This document shows, piece by piece, positions 1 through 10,800 of a stretch of 64,000 nt of DNA. The DNA comes from Limnanthes douglasii subsp. nivea. Its lineage: Eukaryota > Streptophyta > Magnoliopsida > Brassicales > Limnanthaceae. A model generated the notes under the pieces. That model had not been told where the DNA came from, searched no databases, and was given only the letters and a program-made list of their open reading frames with translations. Both the position numbers and the translations under genes were made by a program. Numbering within the stretch: position 1 is the stretch's first letter; every line of letters starts with the position of its first letter. The stretch is taken from positions 155,621,195-155,685,194 of the forward strand of contig JAUPFV010000005.1 in NCBI GenBank assembly GCA_036936605.1. Reading direction: 5' to 3'.

Positions 1-619
1 GTGGATCTTAAAATCGTTAAGATTCATCAATATTTAGTATTATGTTTTGGAATGTTTTGAAGTACTCCAAGACTAGGTTTGATAATGACTAAGATGGATT
101 GTTGTTTTTAAAAAATATTGTTTTGACAGTGTAAGAAAAGTTTAAGACTTGAAATGGTTTTTTGTATTTTGCATCATGATTCATTTTTATATGATAGATA
201 TATGTCGTACAAATCACAATCATTAAGAGATGGTGTCTAGCAAACATAGATTAAATTAATAATACTTGAACCAAACAAATCGCATGAAGTATTTAGGTGC
301 AATCACAAGCTTGAACTGAGTTGGGATTTTTCATGAAAATCTAAATAGTTGTGTCTAGCAATGTCAATTGGGCGTAAATCGCAACCATTTTAATAACTAA
401 TCTAGCAATGAGTCTTGCACTAAAATTGCAATGCATATGGGTAACTTTATTGTCTTACATTATTAAGGAGTGCAAATAGCAGGCCTAGAAGGTAAGCGTC
501 AATCTACTGTACCAACGTTGGTGTACCATGGTGTTGAATAAGCAGCAAAGTGTGAACAACTATCACAAGCAGTGTCTCCCGTCAAGTTTATTCAAATTCG
601 TAACGAACAATAGAAATCC
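1..619. other. Non-coding or unrecognised exon region upstream of ULP-like gene
   Basis: There is no recognisable coding segment. The TCTAGCAATG motif appears several times from about 350 onward, for example at 353-362 and 400-410. Earlier ULP exons could be hidden here but none could be supported. Confidence 0.4.
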
Positions 620-2455
620 GTGACAAAGACTGTAGTTATTACGCACGATGAAAAAGTCAAACATGTCGGGGGAGTTGAGTATGCAACACCCTTACAAGAT
701 AAAGCAACATTTAACGCACTGATTGTAAGTTCTATTATACCGTTGGCTGACGAAAGTTTTGTAGACTACACGCAATCCTTTTACGAAGAATGTGACAAGG
801 CTGTAGAAAATTCAAATGAGAAGAGACGTACTTTGGAATCCATCGAGGAAGGTCAAACAAATCTCGATGTAAGTGGATCTTTGTCTTGCTGTCAACGACA
901 AAAGTAATGTTATGGAATTAATTTGATATATTACAGGTGCACGCTGATGATTTCCCAAGGTAGAACTTACTTAGTCAGACGCAGGTGGGACAACCACATG
1001 TTGCGTACAAAGATTGTTCAAAGTGTACAACGATGACGCAACTCATAGATCTCAGTGAGTACAACAAAGTGTTGAAAATAAGCAGAGAAGAAGAACATGA
1101 AGATCCAGAAGTATGGTACTTGCCAATGTGAGAGTTCTCATATAGGATTGCTATTAGTGTGAGCGAGATAATGGAACTCCCAAACCAAACTGAAGTAGAC
1201 TTCAAGGTAATATTTCATTCCATCGCATATAACACTATTAAATTAAAGGTATCTAGCAATGTTACATTAATATATCTAGCAATGTCTAATTAGTCCACCT
1301 TGCAATGTTACAATAGGGTATCTAGAAATGTACAAATATAGTATCTACCAGTAGGGAATCTAGAAATACTATCTACATTGTCTATGTATACAGCGTTGTT
1401 TGTTTTTAATCATTTTCATTTACATGTTTTAAGAAATTAATTGTTAATTGATAGATCATAGATGCTTTGATATATAAGCTGCTCAATGCAAATTGGAGAG
1501 TCCCTGTGAAAGGTTTTGATGATAAGTATTCATTTATGGTCAACGCTATTCAAATATCTGGAATTGCAACTGCAAGTGCATTAAGTATTATTTATGTTAT
1601 TAAAAACAATCTACTTCCTATAGTAATGTTAAAAAATTACAAGAAACACTGGCTATAAAGGAAGATATGTCAAACATTATGGATAAAGTTTTTGAAACAA
1701 TGAAACTAGACACATACGTTGTCCTTGTTCCTCTTTGCACCGTTAACAAGTCCGGCGTCAACCACCAGACGTTACTGGTTATTGATATCGAGAATGGGAC
1801 TGCTAGTAGCTACAACTCACTGTTGCCAAAAAGCAAATACATTCCAGATAAGACGAGAAATACAACCGATTTCCTGGTAATAAATTCTATGCTATAAATA
1901 TATTTATTTACATCTTGCAAGAGCTACCAACCTAGTGTTTGAATGAATGTTAGAGAGACAGCAGTGTATGATATTGCAAGTGTTTATGGCCATGTTTTTT
2001 TAGTGTATCTAGCAATTTCATATCAATGTATCTAGAAATGTGATATTAGACTTACAATCCAACAGATATTTCCTTGTATCTAGCAATGTCTCATAAATGT
2101 ATCTAGCAATTCTATAAATCGTATCTAGCAATGATATAGTCGCCTAAATCATAATATCTCAAGGGGTTCCTTGATATTACAGTTGGCCTATTGCATGAAG
2201 AAAAAATGCATACCCGCTGTGAAGGGTAGATACAAAATCAAGATAATGAGAGATATCCCACAACAAGAAAAAGACAACCTTGATTGTGGGATTTTTTTTG
2301 TGAGTACGCGAAAGACATCTTTGAGAAAGGGTATGTTCCTAAATAATATAAAAAGGATATGCAAGCTAAAAGAAGAGTTGAAATATTTAAGCATTTCCTC
2401 AATGATTCAAACACAAATTGACGATGGTAGTGTTGGGAGAAATGTTTTTATGTAA
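620..2455 (+). pseudogene. ULP1-like (peptidase C48) cysteine protease gene of the MULE, multi-exon, degraded
   Basis: This is related to SUMO-specific proteases, which cut SUMO from proteins. Exon-like blocks lie at about 620-868 (donor GTAAGT at 869), 937-1206, 1456-1650, 1660-1876 and 2183-2455. The last intron, 1877-2182 with GT..AG ends, joins the two final blocks in the same phase. The last two blocks hold the catalytic domain: a His in NHQTLLVID (codon 1763-1765), and the Gln and Cys in PQQEKDNLDCG (Cys codon 2285-2287). The catalytic Asp expected 17 residues after the His, normally in a YDS-type motif, is Asn here (SYNSL). A stop breaks block two, and a frameshift lies near 1600-1630. 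The first block has no ATG. Domesticated ULP genes exist in plants, but these lesions indicate a dead copy. Confidence 0.62.
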
Positions 2456-3059
2456 TTCATTTTTTGGGATAAGTGTTGTGCAATTCATTTAAAATTGGAT
2501 GCTAGTATTCAACGATTACTCGGAACTGTAGTAACAATCGCAATGTATCTGCTTGTGTTTGGTATGGATTAATTTCAACTAAGGGTAATTTTGTCTAAAG
2601 TTTTGAGGTATTTCAAGGGTATTTAATGTTTAGTAGATTGCAGTGAGAGATTTGAGCTGCTTGGTTGTATTTAATATTCATTACCCTCCTTAAATGAAAG
2701 TGGTTCGGTATTTATACCCTTAATCTTGGGCCACATGGACTTTCGGGTCATGATTATGAATTCGGGTTGAGTTCAATGACCCATTAGTTTTTAAACAGGT
2801 AGGTAATTAGCTTAGTCATGAAGTGATTAAGTTTTTAATACATTAGTTCAGTTCGGATGGTTTAGTGGGAGGATCTTGTCCGAATTGGCCCTGTCCGGTC
2901 CTCAAAATGAGTGGTGATAAAATCTGGACTCATCAGTGTTAATGATGTCAAAATTGTTGTGTAATTCATTTATACCAATGTCATTTTTATAGACTTACTA
3001 TCCATTACGGATGAAAAAATATTTTGCAAACGGATTATACACTCACCTACAGTTGGCAA
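2456..3059. other. Non-coding spacer between ULP gene and motif array
   Basis: There is no supported coding sequence. The composition is AT-rich with few copies of the TCTAGCAATG motif, so it separates the gene from the dense array that follows. Confidence 0.4.
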
Positions 3060-3735
3060 TCGAAATGTAATTCAACATTAATGTATCTAGCAATGTCAAA
3101 TTACGTGTATCTAGCAATGTATTTTTAAAGTATCTAGGAAGATCCTGCCATTATTATTGTATGAAAAAATTTAACAATTAGTATGTATCTCGCAATGTCC
3201 ATATAACATATCTAGCAATCTTATCCTGTTGTATCTAGCAATATCGTTATAACTTATCTAGAAATGTAATATTGATGTATCGATCAATGTCCTTATAACG
3301 TATCTAGTAATGTTTACTCATGTATCTATCAATGTCCATATAACTTATTTAGCAATGTTATATTGTTGTATCTAGCAAAATCCTTATAAAATGTCTAGAA
3401 AATGTTATGTTGATGTATCTATCAACCTCGTTATAATGTATCTAGAAATGTTTTGATGCTGCATCGAGCAATGTCGTTATAATGTATACAATAATGTTTT
3501 GAGGTTGTATCTATCAATTTCGTTATAATGTATCTAGCAATGTTTTTGATGATGTATCTAGCAATGTCGTTATAATGTATCTATCAATGTTATGCTCTAT
3601 ATCTATCAATGTCATTATAAGGTATCTAGCAATGTTTTGATGTTGTATCTAGCAATATCGTTATAAAGTATCTAGCAATGATATGCTGTTGTATCTATCA
3701 ATGTCATATGTGGCTTATCTAGCAATTTCAAGTCT
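3060..3735 (+). repeat. Dimeric minisatellite built on TATCTAGCAATGT
   Basis: About 28-30 degenerate units of 20-24 bp all carry a TATCTAGCAATGT-like core in the same orientation. Between cores two linkers alternate. One resembles CGTTATAATG and the other TTTTGATGTTG, so the true period is about 44-46 bp. The alternation is clearest from about 3470 to 3710. Variants such as TATCTATCAATGT and TATCTAGAAATGT recur. Single and double copies of the same core are scattered through the rest of the MULE, including inside the last ULP intron. Confidence 0.88.
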
Positions 3736-4015
3736 TAGTAGATCGTAATGATATACTTATATTGTACCAATTATATTAATGCATTTCTAGATAGATAATT
3801 GGGAGACAAGTACATTAAATGATATCGAAATGACTGTTAACTACATCCGTCAGTAATTACACATACATGTTTTTATCCTATTGGATAACGTGTTAGTTGA
3901 AAAGACAAAGGTAGATGTGTTCAGTCATTACATGCATTAACTAGACGTGTACAATTAAATGTCTGCAATTAATTGCATTTACTAGATTGGACTTAGCATT
4001 GGGCATTGCATTCCG
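3736..4015. other. Non-coding spacer, probable upstream region of acidic ORF
   Basis: There are no coding segments. This AT-rich sequence lies between the motif array and the TATA-like element at 4016. Confidence 0.35.
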
Positions 4016-4025
4016 CTATAAGTAG
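4016..4025 (+). promoter_or_regulatory. TATA-box-like element for the acidic ORF
   Basis: CTATAAGTAG lies 93 bases before the ATG at 4109. That spacing would give a start site near 4047 and a 5' leader of about 60 bases, typical for a plant gene. Confidence 0.4.
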
Positions 4026-4108
4026 GGGATAGGATTTTAGGCTATTCATCTAACACCACTTTGTAAGAACTCATCCAACACCACTTTGCAACAACACCAC
4101 TTTTGAAA

Positions 4109-4474
4109 ATGGTCCCTTCGTCCCCAGTCACACCCAGGTACTCGTCGGATGACAGCTGGTCTTCCGACTACTACCTAGAAAACAAAGCATACAAGCATAC
4201 AATAACTTATGAGTACTCCTCAGATGAAGAGGATGAATGCTCAGTTTGGTCATCCGATTACGAAGAAAACTACGCTTCATGGGACTCATGGTCACTCGAC
4301 GACGGCTACGAGTCTTACCCTAAACAAGTTCTAAAACGGAAGCGACAAAGAGATAGATGGGAGTCTGTCAACAGACACAAAAATGATGAAGATGAAGCCG
4401 GCGATGAGAAGTCGGAATACGAAGAGGATGAAGAAGAAGAAGAAGAAGAAGAAGAAGAAGAAGAAGAAGAATAA
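4109..4474 (+). CDS. Unrecognised acidic Ser/Tyr/Trp- and Glu-rich protein, 121 aa
   Basis: I do not recognise a family. The ATG at 4109 is the first in frame after the TATA-like element, and the frame is open to TAA at 4472. The N-terminal 80 residues are rich in Ser, Asp, Tyr and Trp, with three similar blocks of the type SSDxxWSSDYY, SSDEEDECSVWSSDYEE and WDSWSLDDGYE. A short basic patch KRKRQRDRW follows (about residues 76-84) and may act as a nuclear signal. The C-terminus is an almost pure Glu tract encoded by (GAA)n, so its length is probably polymorphic. It lies between the ULP-like gene and the transposase, which suggests an accessory MULE ORF, but a chance open frame cannot be excluded. 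Confidence 0.45.
   Translation: MVPSSPVTPRYSSDDSWSSDYYLENKAYKHTITYEYSSDEEDECSVWSSDYEENYASWDSWSLDDGYESYPKQVLKRKRQRDRWESVNRHKNDEDEAGDEKSEYEEDEEEEEEEEEEEEEE
4431..4471 (+). repeat. (GAA)n trinucleotide repeat inside the acidic ORF
   Basis: About 13 uninterrupted GAA units encode the terminal Glu run. The antisense frames of this tract give artificial poly-Ser and poly-Leu ORFs. Confidence 0.9.
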
Positions 4475-5735
4475 AAGAAGGAAGCTGAAGAGTCTGATGA
4501 GGAGGAGGACGACAATGATTCTGATTAGGTTTATGGAAGTTCATGCAACAACATTTTCTTTTTAGTACGTTTTTTATGTTTTGATGGGCTATAAACAAAA
4601 CCAACCCTCTAAGCAGTTCTATTTTTTGGGATGGTTTTTGTATGGGGTTACTGCCGTGAATGATGTTCTAATCTAATTATGATGTTTGCTTTTTTTTGTG
4701 ATCTATATTAGTTTACATGTTGTTGCCATTTTAACAGTTTCACTAAAGATTAGAGAGAAAGTGGTTTAATAAAGCAGTTGTAAAGGCGGTTATAAAACGC
4801 AATTGCAATGTAAGCACCCAAATTAACTAGTATATCACAATGTCATGTAAGGCATATATGGCAGTGGCTTTATAATGTTTCCCCCAATATAACAGTAGAC
4901 TATCTCCAAATATCATTCATGGGCCTTCAGCAATGTCATAATAGGGTTTTTAACAATGGTATATTAATAAATCTAGGAATGTCAATTAGTTTAGCTACTT
5001 GTGTACATGTATCTAGCAATGTGGTATAAAGCATATCTTGCATTGTGACTATTCTTTAATCTCACATATGAGTCTATCAAATCCAACTAAGGTGTATCTC
5101 TACCAATTTGATATAAACCTTTAAGTCGCAGGGATAATTTTCTATATCCAACAATGTTACAATATGATACCCATGTATTTCACGTTAGTCGAATGTTCAT
5201 CTCTGTAAAAATGGAGTATCTAGAAAATTCATATCCACATGTCTAGCAATGTCAGTTTAGACTTACAATCGCAGAGATATTGCACTGTATCTAGCAATTT
5301 GGTATCATCAATTTAATTTCAGTGCAACTAATAATGATATAACAAGTATCTGGAAATGTCATCATAGCCTATCTAGCAATGTCAAGTAAGAGTAAAGAAT
5401 AGAATTAACGAGTCAAACAGACGTTGTATGTAGCAATGTTAACAGTTTTAAAACATATAAATCACAAGATAAGGAGTGTTTATCCAAGGATATCCAAAAA
5501 AATAAAAATAAAAATCAAACTTAATTCATCGCATGACCTCCTATTGTGTAATATTCAAAACGGAGCATCGCATGACCTCCTATTGTGTCCTGATTTGAAA
5601 CAGCGGCCACACCGGGACTGGCTGGTGGTTACCTCTCCTCTTGATGGAATATGTTTTTTTCTCAGCCGTCCCGTTCATCTTTTAACGTTCGGTGGATTAA
5701 CCACTGGCTCTCCATCATCGTTAGTGGTAGTAGCT
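4475..5735. other. Non-coding spacer with dispersed TCTAGCAATG motifs
   Basis: There are single motif copies at about 5010, 5250, 5290 and 5370, all in plus orientation. The block CGCATGACCTCCTATTGTGT occurs twice in direct repeat (about 5530 and 5570). No coding segment is supported. Confidence 0.4.
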
Positions 5736-8022
5736 TCACCGAAATCTGTTATAGCCGATATGTTCAAAGAATAACTGGAACTGAAATTTGCAGCAGTGAA
5801 AAAAGAGCTCTACTAAAGTCATCGGATCTTCGCTTAAAGATGCTATTGCAGCCAATGTATGTGGGCACCGGAAACATTCTTGCTTCCAAGAACCGCATGT
5901 ACATTTGAAATCAAGGATGTTTACCGCCATTACTGGGTTTGATAAAACCTCAAAAAATCAGCAGAAGACTTGCGTACTAACCACGTTCGACCGCGTTGTA
6001 CATTCTCTTTAAAAAACTTGTCAAACTCGAGTCATAAGTGGGTGTTCCAGCTTAGACCCTCTGATTAACGTCTAGACATGTGAGTCATTAGAAGAACTCT
6101 AATACCATCGACCAATTCCACTGTAGGCAGATAGCACAATTTTTTATCTGTGCATTGAACGATTCCAAAGCTGGTGATGCCATTGCCCAATACCATTAGC
6201 CTTTGACGTATGCCTGAGCATACTTTTCTGGTGGAAAATTCTTTAGAAATTTGGCGATACGATCACCCCATTCACGCTGAAACTGTGATAGTCGTTCGTT
6301 AAAAAGGTCCACCGTCGGGGCATGAGCACAGCTCTTTAACATCACTAGCATATTGTTTATATGGACTATGTTTGTGTGTTCAAGAGCTTTATCCAAATTC
6401 TGAACTAGATGGAAGATACAATAAGCGTGGTAGTCATTAGGATATAGAGTGCTACAACGTTAATAATACCAGTATGACGGTTTGAAATAAACGTTATCTG
6501 GCACCGTAGCAAATACAGTTTTAGACTTTGCAAAAACCAAAACCAATTGTCCGAGTCTTCACGACCAAAAATCCCAAAAGCAATGGGAAATAGACCTGCA
6601 GCAATACGTAAGATTACATTTGTTTCCAGGGTTCTACATAAACGGTGCACGAATAAAACATTACTAGATTGTTAGATTGAATGACCATAAATCCCAAGCT
6701 AGATACAAGTTATCTAACAACATCTAAAATTACTTTTGAAACTCAATCTACCCCTCTTGAATGACCATAAATCGCAAACTCGAGACTAACCTATCTAGCA
6801 AACTAAATATACCAATCTAGCATGGTTGGGATGTGTTTAGAAAAACATATAGGCAGCAATCGCAATCTAATATAGCCAATCTAGCAATCTTTACTGATAA
6901 TATATGAGCAAATCCAGAAACCACATATCTATCAACATGTAAACTAACATATGAACTAACCATTGTTGCCATCCTTTTCCACTGCTGAGAGCAACACCCC
7001 ACCATGCTTCTTGTTAGATGGGTTCCATCAACGTACAATAAAGGGAGACACGAATAAAAACCATGAAGGCACGCGCCGCACGCTATAAAACAGCGTTGAA
7101 AAACATTGTCGGACACTAAATCCAAATGGCAGTCCGTTGTAATATCATGACTCTTTAGACGTTTGAAGTATCCTTTTAACAATCCGAAAGAAGTATTGAT
7201 ATCTCCAAATACTACACGCCTTGCTTTTTCTAAAGAATTCCACGATAGACGATAAGAAATGTCTAAACAGTACTCTTGCTTGATAAAGGACTGTATAGTT
7301 ATAGCTGTCACACTTTGGAAGTTCCTAATAGAATCATGAATCTCATCGGTAATCAAATCAGATGACAAATTCATGCTCTTCTTTTTTTTTGAATACAGGA
7401 CTGTAAGTATAGGTATTAACAAACCTCTTTATGATCATTAAACCTGTTCTAGAATCAATTGAAGCATAGAGCCTCCATTTGCAGCCGTCTAAATCTTTGT
7501 TCACACAATAAACTGTGATCTTCCTAAATGTATTATGCATGCACTTCAAGGAAAAACCGTTCTCTAATGCATACCAGGATAAGGATAACCTTAGACCTGC
7601 AGCACCATCAGCAAATGACTGACCAACACTGACGAGAGCTTCAGACCATCCAGTTGTAGCAAGATGCCTTCTCTTCAGGGTTAAATTAACTAAACAATTT
7701 CTACTTTCACTACCAGTTCGTTGGTTATGGTAGGTTTTTTTGAAAAGTTGAACAAGCTATTTACGTTTAATTGCAAACCCTTTATCGACCACTTGTTCTT
7801 CGATAACAAAACTAACACTCTTGAGACGCTCAACATCAAGATATACTTCCAAACCAATAAAATATGTCTCGTTATTAAATAAAAAATTCTTCTGAGCACC
7901 ACAAGAATAGCTAATCGTGTAGTTCCCTTTAACAAGATCTTGCCATGTGCTTTCAACTTACTGTTGAAGAGTGTCAAAATTTTCAAATTCGGACAACGGA
8001 ACAATAGTTGTTTCCTGACCAA
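5736..8022 (-). pseudogene. MuDR/MULE-type transposase, fragmented
   Basis: This would encode the DDE transposase that mobilises the element. In minus-strand order: an N-terminal block (8022-7690); a zinc-ribbon-like MuDR DNA-binding block with CVNKDLDGCKWRLYAS (within 7549-7358); the MULE catalytic domain beginning PLLYVDGTHL, with the first catalytic Asp at 7027-7029; the segment GLFPIAFGIFGREDSDNWFWFL; the motif TFISNRHTG (about 6465-6500), where the usual second Asp is Asn; a helical block (6396-6196); and a SWIM zinc finger CTCGSWKQECFRCPH (about 5855-5905). The blocks lie in different frames separated by stops, so the gene is dead. It points away from the ULP-like gene. Confidence 0.82.
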
Positions 8023-9260
8023 ATTTGAAAATGCAAACTTTGGGTTTCGACATGTACTACCCTACATTGTAGAAGATTGGGTTAGTTTGTTGTAGGCCAA
8101 TAAGTAGAAAACATGACTGGGTTACATAACAAATAAATCTATCTCGTTCTTCAACTAATCTAGCAATGTCTCAAAAGTAAAATCGCTATATAAGTAAGCC
8201 CAAGTCTGGTAAATCGCAATATGTGTTAAGACTAGTAAATCACAATGTCTATGCGTAATCTAGCACCTATTGTTTCTGAGTTTCATAAGAAATGTTTATC
8301 TCTAGCAATGTTTGTACTTGTTGACGCTACAAATCGCTATCAATCATGTACAAATCTAAATGACAATAGAAAAAAACACATAGCTAACAATAACACACAC
8401 ACACACACACACACACTAACCAAGACTAATCGCAATGGCTGTACTCATATCTAGTGATGACTTTATTCATACACAAAACGCAACGACAAGTATCAGTGCC
8501 AAGTAAAAACGCAAGCACTATAGCTAATGGTGCCTGTATCTAGCAGTGTAAGTATTAAACACAAAAAACGCCCAGACTGCTCGCTCAGACTGAAGAGACA
8601 ACAATCGCATCATGTTCGCTCAGACTGAATTTCTAGAGTATGCTTACCGGAAAGTTAAAGAACAACTTATCGCTCGTTAATCGACCAGAACGTTAAACTA
8701 AACAATAGTTAAACGTTAAAAATCGACTAACGTACATGATTTCGACTAGTTTGATCTCAGGTTGAGCTGGAATAACAAAAACGGAAAAAATACCGTGCAA
8801 TACATTACAAACCTTGAGAGTGAATTCAAGTGGTTGAGGTTGAGGAATAAAATGGGTTATCACCGTGAAATAGCATTACAATCTCAGGTTATCTCCGGGA
8901 TTCAATCTTAGGTTATCGCCGGGATTCAATTTCAGGTTATGCTGGAAGGTTTGTTACAGGTCTGGAGCGATGATTATTGCTGACGGTGTGGATAAACGGG
9001 GCTCAAATTTTTTCAGTTATCGTTAGTGAATAGTGGTTTAAAAAGCTGAACGACGTTTATGTAGGATCTTCGGTGGTTACGGTGGTTGCCACCAAGAACC
9101 TGATCACAGTAACAAATTTTCAAAAAAATAGACCCTTCTTGGAAAATGGGTATATTGTTAGGTTAGGAGAGAGATGAGAGAGAGAGTGATGGCTGGTCAT
9201 AAATTCAAAATCCAAAATTGTTGATTGAGTGAAAATACCTTCTTTTTCACAAAATAAGGC
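8023..9260. other. Presumed leader/upstream region of the transposase; non-coding
   Basis: TCTAGCAATG copies persist to about 8540 and then stop. At 8875-8940 a short block of the type CAGGTTATC-CCGGGATTCAAT is repeated imperfectly about three times. No coding exon is supported, although a 5' intron of the transposase could lie here. Confidence 0.35.
8394..8416. repeat. (AC)n dinucleotide microsatellite
   Basis: An uninterrupted run of about eleven AC units. Confidence 0.9.
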
Positions 9261-9267
9261 TTATATA
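9261..9267 (-). promoter_or_regulatory. TATA-box-like element, minus strand, possible transposase promoter
   Basis: The minus strand reads CCTAGTATATAAGCC here, a good plant TATA context. It would drive transcription toward the transposase 1.2 kb away. The long leader makes the assignment tentative. Confidence 0.35.
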
Positions 9268-9649
9268 CTAGGATGAGGGTAGTTGTGGTATTAAAAAAAA
9301 GGTCTTGAAAGGGAATTGTTTTATTGAGGTGGATATTAAGTGAGCATTAACCCATTTTTGGGTACTAGATACTAATATGTTTGGGAAATAGGTACTTAGT
9401 ATGTCATTTCCCATATAACTAATATGTAGTTAGGCTAATACTAAACTAAAAATCTATTTGATAATGTTGTAACTTATTAATTGCCACCATATAGAATAAG
9501 AATGTTTTCGTAAGTGTTTTATATTAATCAATGATTGTGATATCGTCCTTATATTTATTTTTGTACATAAGAATAGTTTGATCTCCACACTAGTGTGATA
9601 TTGTTCGTTTTGAACTCACTGGTCCGTAAGGTTTTATTTTTCGTCTATT

Positions 9650-10344
9650 TCTAAAAGGTCTCACACTAATGAAGGATTATTTTGGAGGTAGCAAGTATTT
9701 TGTTACACTTATTGATGATGCTATTTGAAAAAACTTGGATATACATGTTGCAGAGAAAAAAATCAAATATTCGAGATTTTTCAGAAATTTCATGTCATGG
9801 TAGAAAGGGAGACTGAAGAATGTTGAAATGTCTTCGATCCGATAATGGTGGTGAGTATATTTCGAATGATTTTAAAAATCATATCTCACGTTATGGTATT
9901 AGACATGAAAAGACAACAGCAAGTACACCACAACACAATGGAGTTGTAGAGAGAATGAACCAAACCATTGTAGAGAATGTGAGATGTATGCAAGAAATGC
10001 CTAAGCTGCATAAGACATTTTAGGCTCAAGTGGTTAATTGTGTTTTATACTTGATTAATAGAGCTCCATCAAAAACTCTTAATTTTGATATTCTTGAGAG
10101 AGCATGGAAAGAAAAAGATCATATATATTCACATTTATGAGTTTTTTGATGCAAAGCATACATGGATGTTCCAAAAGAACAAAGATCCAAACTTGATTAA
10201 AAACTAATCTTTGTTTTTTTGTTGGATATGATGATAAAGAGTATGGATTCAGACTTTATGATCCTGAGAGGAAGAAAGTAGTGATAAGTATTGATGTGGT
10301 ATTCTTTAAGCACGAGAAGGGTGTTGATGTTTTGATTTAAGGTC
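9650..10344 (+). mobile_element. Copia element A, left part (integrase region), truncated at its 5' side
   Basis: This is the integrase core of a Ty1/copia polyprotein, which inserts the cDNA into the genome. The reading begins near FGGSKYFVTLIDD (about 9678). It continues through LRSDNGGEYISNDF (from about 9832, second catalytic Asp) and TPQHNGVVERMNQTI (catalytic Glu, about 9930-9970) to YLINRAPSKTLNFDIL. It ends with the GYDDKEYGFRLYDPERKK-like region near 10230-10280. Stops and at least one frameshift break it. No 5' LTR, gag or protease is present upstream. The reading stops at 10344, where gypsy A is inserted, and resumes at 20931. Confidence 0.8.
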
Positions 10345-10705
10345 TGATATGGAAATGTGAATTTAAAGACTAAATTGTAAATAATGTAAATTTAAGGGTT
10401 TAATTGTAAGTAATGTAAGTTTTGTCCTTAATTCGTGACTAATGTAAGTTTTAGAGGATATATGTAACTATGCGTAATTAGTAAGGACTAACAGCACTTA
10501 TCCCACTTTTTGTATTAGATTTCAGTTTGAGACTAAGTCTCGGCTCCTCTATATAAATGACCAGACTACTCTAATAAATGAGTTGAACACTTTTTACTTG
10601 GAAACTCATTTGTACTTGTGTTTTCTCTCTCTAAAAACTCTCTAGCTCTTTCTCTCTCGAGAATACACTCTTGACAACTAACTTAGGCAAAACAATAACT
10701 CATCA
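10345..10705 (+). repeat. 5' LTR of gypsy A
   Basis: 361 bp, TG...CA ends. It aligns along its whole length with the LTR at 20569-20930. It holds a TATA box, TATATAAAT, at 10550-10558 and a pyrimidine-rich TCTCTCT stretch near its 3' end. Confidence 0.95.
10550..10558 (+). promoter_or_regulatory. TATA box of gypsy A 5' LTR
   Basis: TATATAAAT is conserved at the matching place in the 3' LTR (20775-20783). It would define the U3/R boundary a few tens of bases downstream. Confidence 0.6.
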
Positions 10706-10708
10706 AAT

Positions 10709-10726
10709 TGGTGACTTCGCTGGGGA
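10709..10726 (+). other. Primer-binding site of gypsy A
   Basis: TGGTGACTTCGCTGGGGA starts three bases after the LTR end. A leading TGG complementary to the CCA tail of a tRNA is expected. The exact tRNA was not assigned. Confidence 0.75.
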
Positions 10727-10800
10727 CGTAAAATCAGTGCTCTTATTTTCTTCGAATTATTGATACTATCTAGTTGTATTATTTGATTAAAATTCATACG

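Larger units (their letters stand above)
1..9400. mobile_element. Decayed ULP-carrying Mutator-like element (Kaonashi-like MULE); ends not resolved
   Basis: The element is inferred from the pairing of a MuDR-type transposase on the minus strand (about 5736-8022) with a ULP1-like cysteine protease on the plus strand (about 620-2455). MULEs that carry ULP-like genes are known in plants as the Kaonashi group. The dispersed TATCTAGCAATGT motif covers roughly 350 to 8550 and supports treating the whole stretch as one unit. I found no convincing terminal inverted repeats or 9-bp target-site duplication. The group often lacks long inverted repeats, and the left end may lie outside the window. The right end is placed near 9.4 kb only because the motif and the putative transposase promoter stop there and copia sequence begins at about 9.65 kb. 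Confidence 0.6.

Noticed and set aside
4315..4604. Antisense poly-Ser and poly-Leu open frames opposite the acidic ORF
   Set aside because: They are produced by the complementary strand of the (GAA)n tract; no promoter or conserved residues.
1..9400. Terminal inverted repeats for the MULE
   Set aside because: Hand comparison of the two ends gave no convincing inverted match; the left end may be outside the window.
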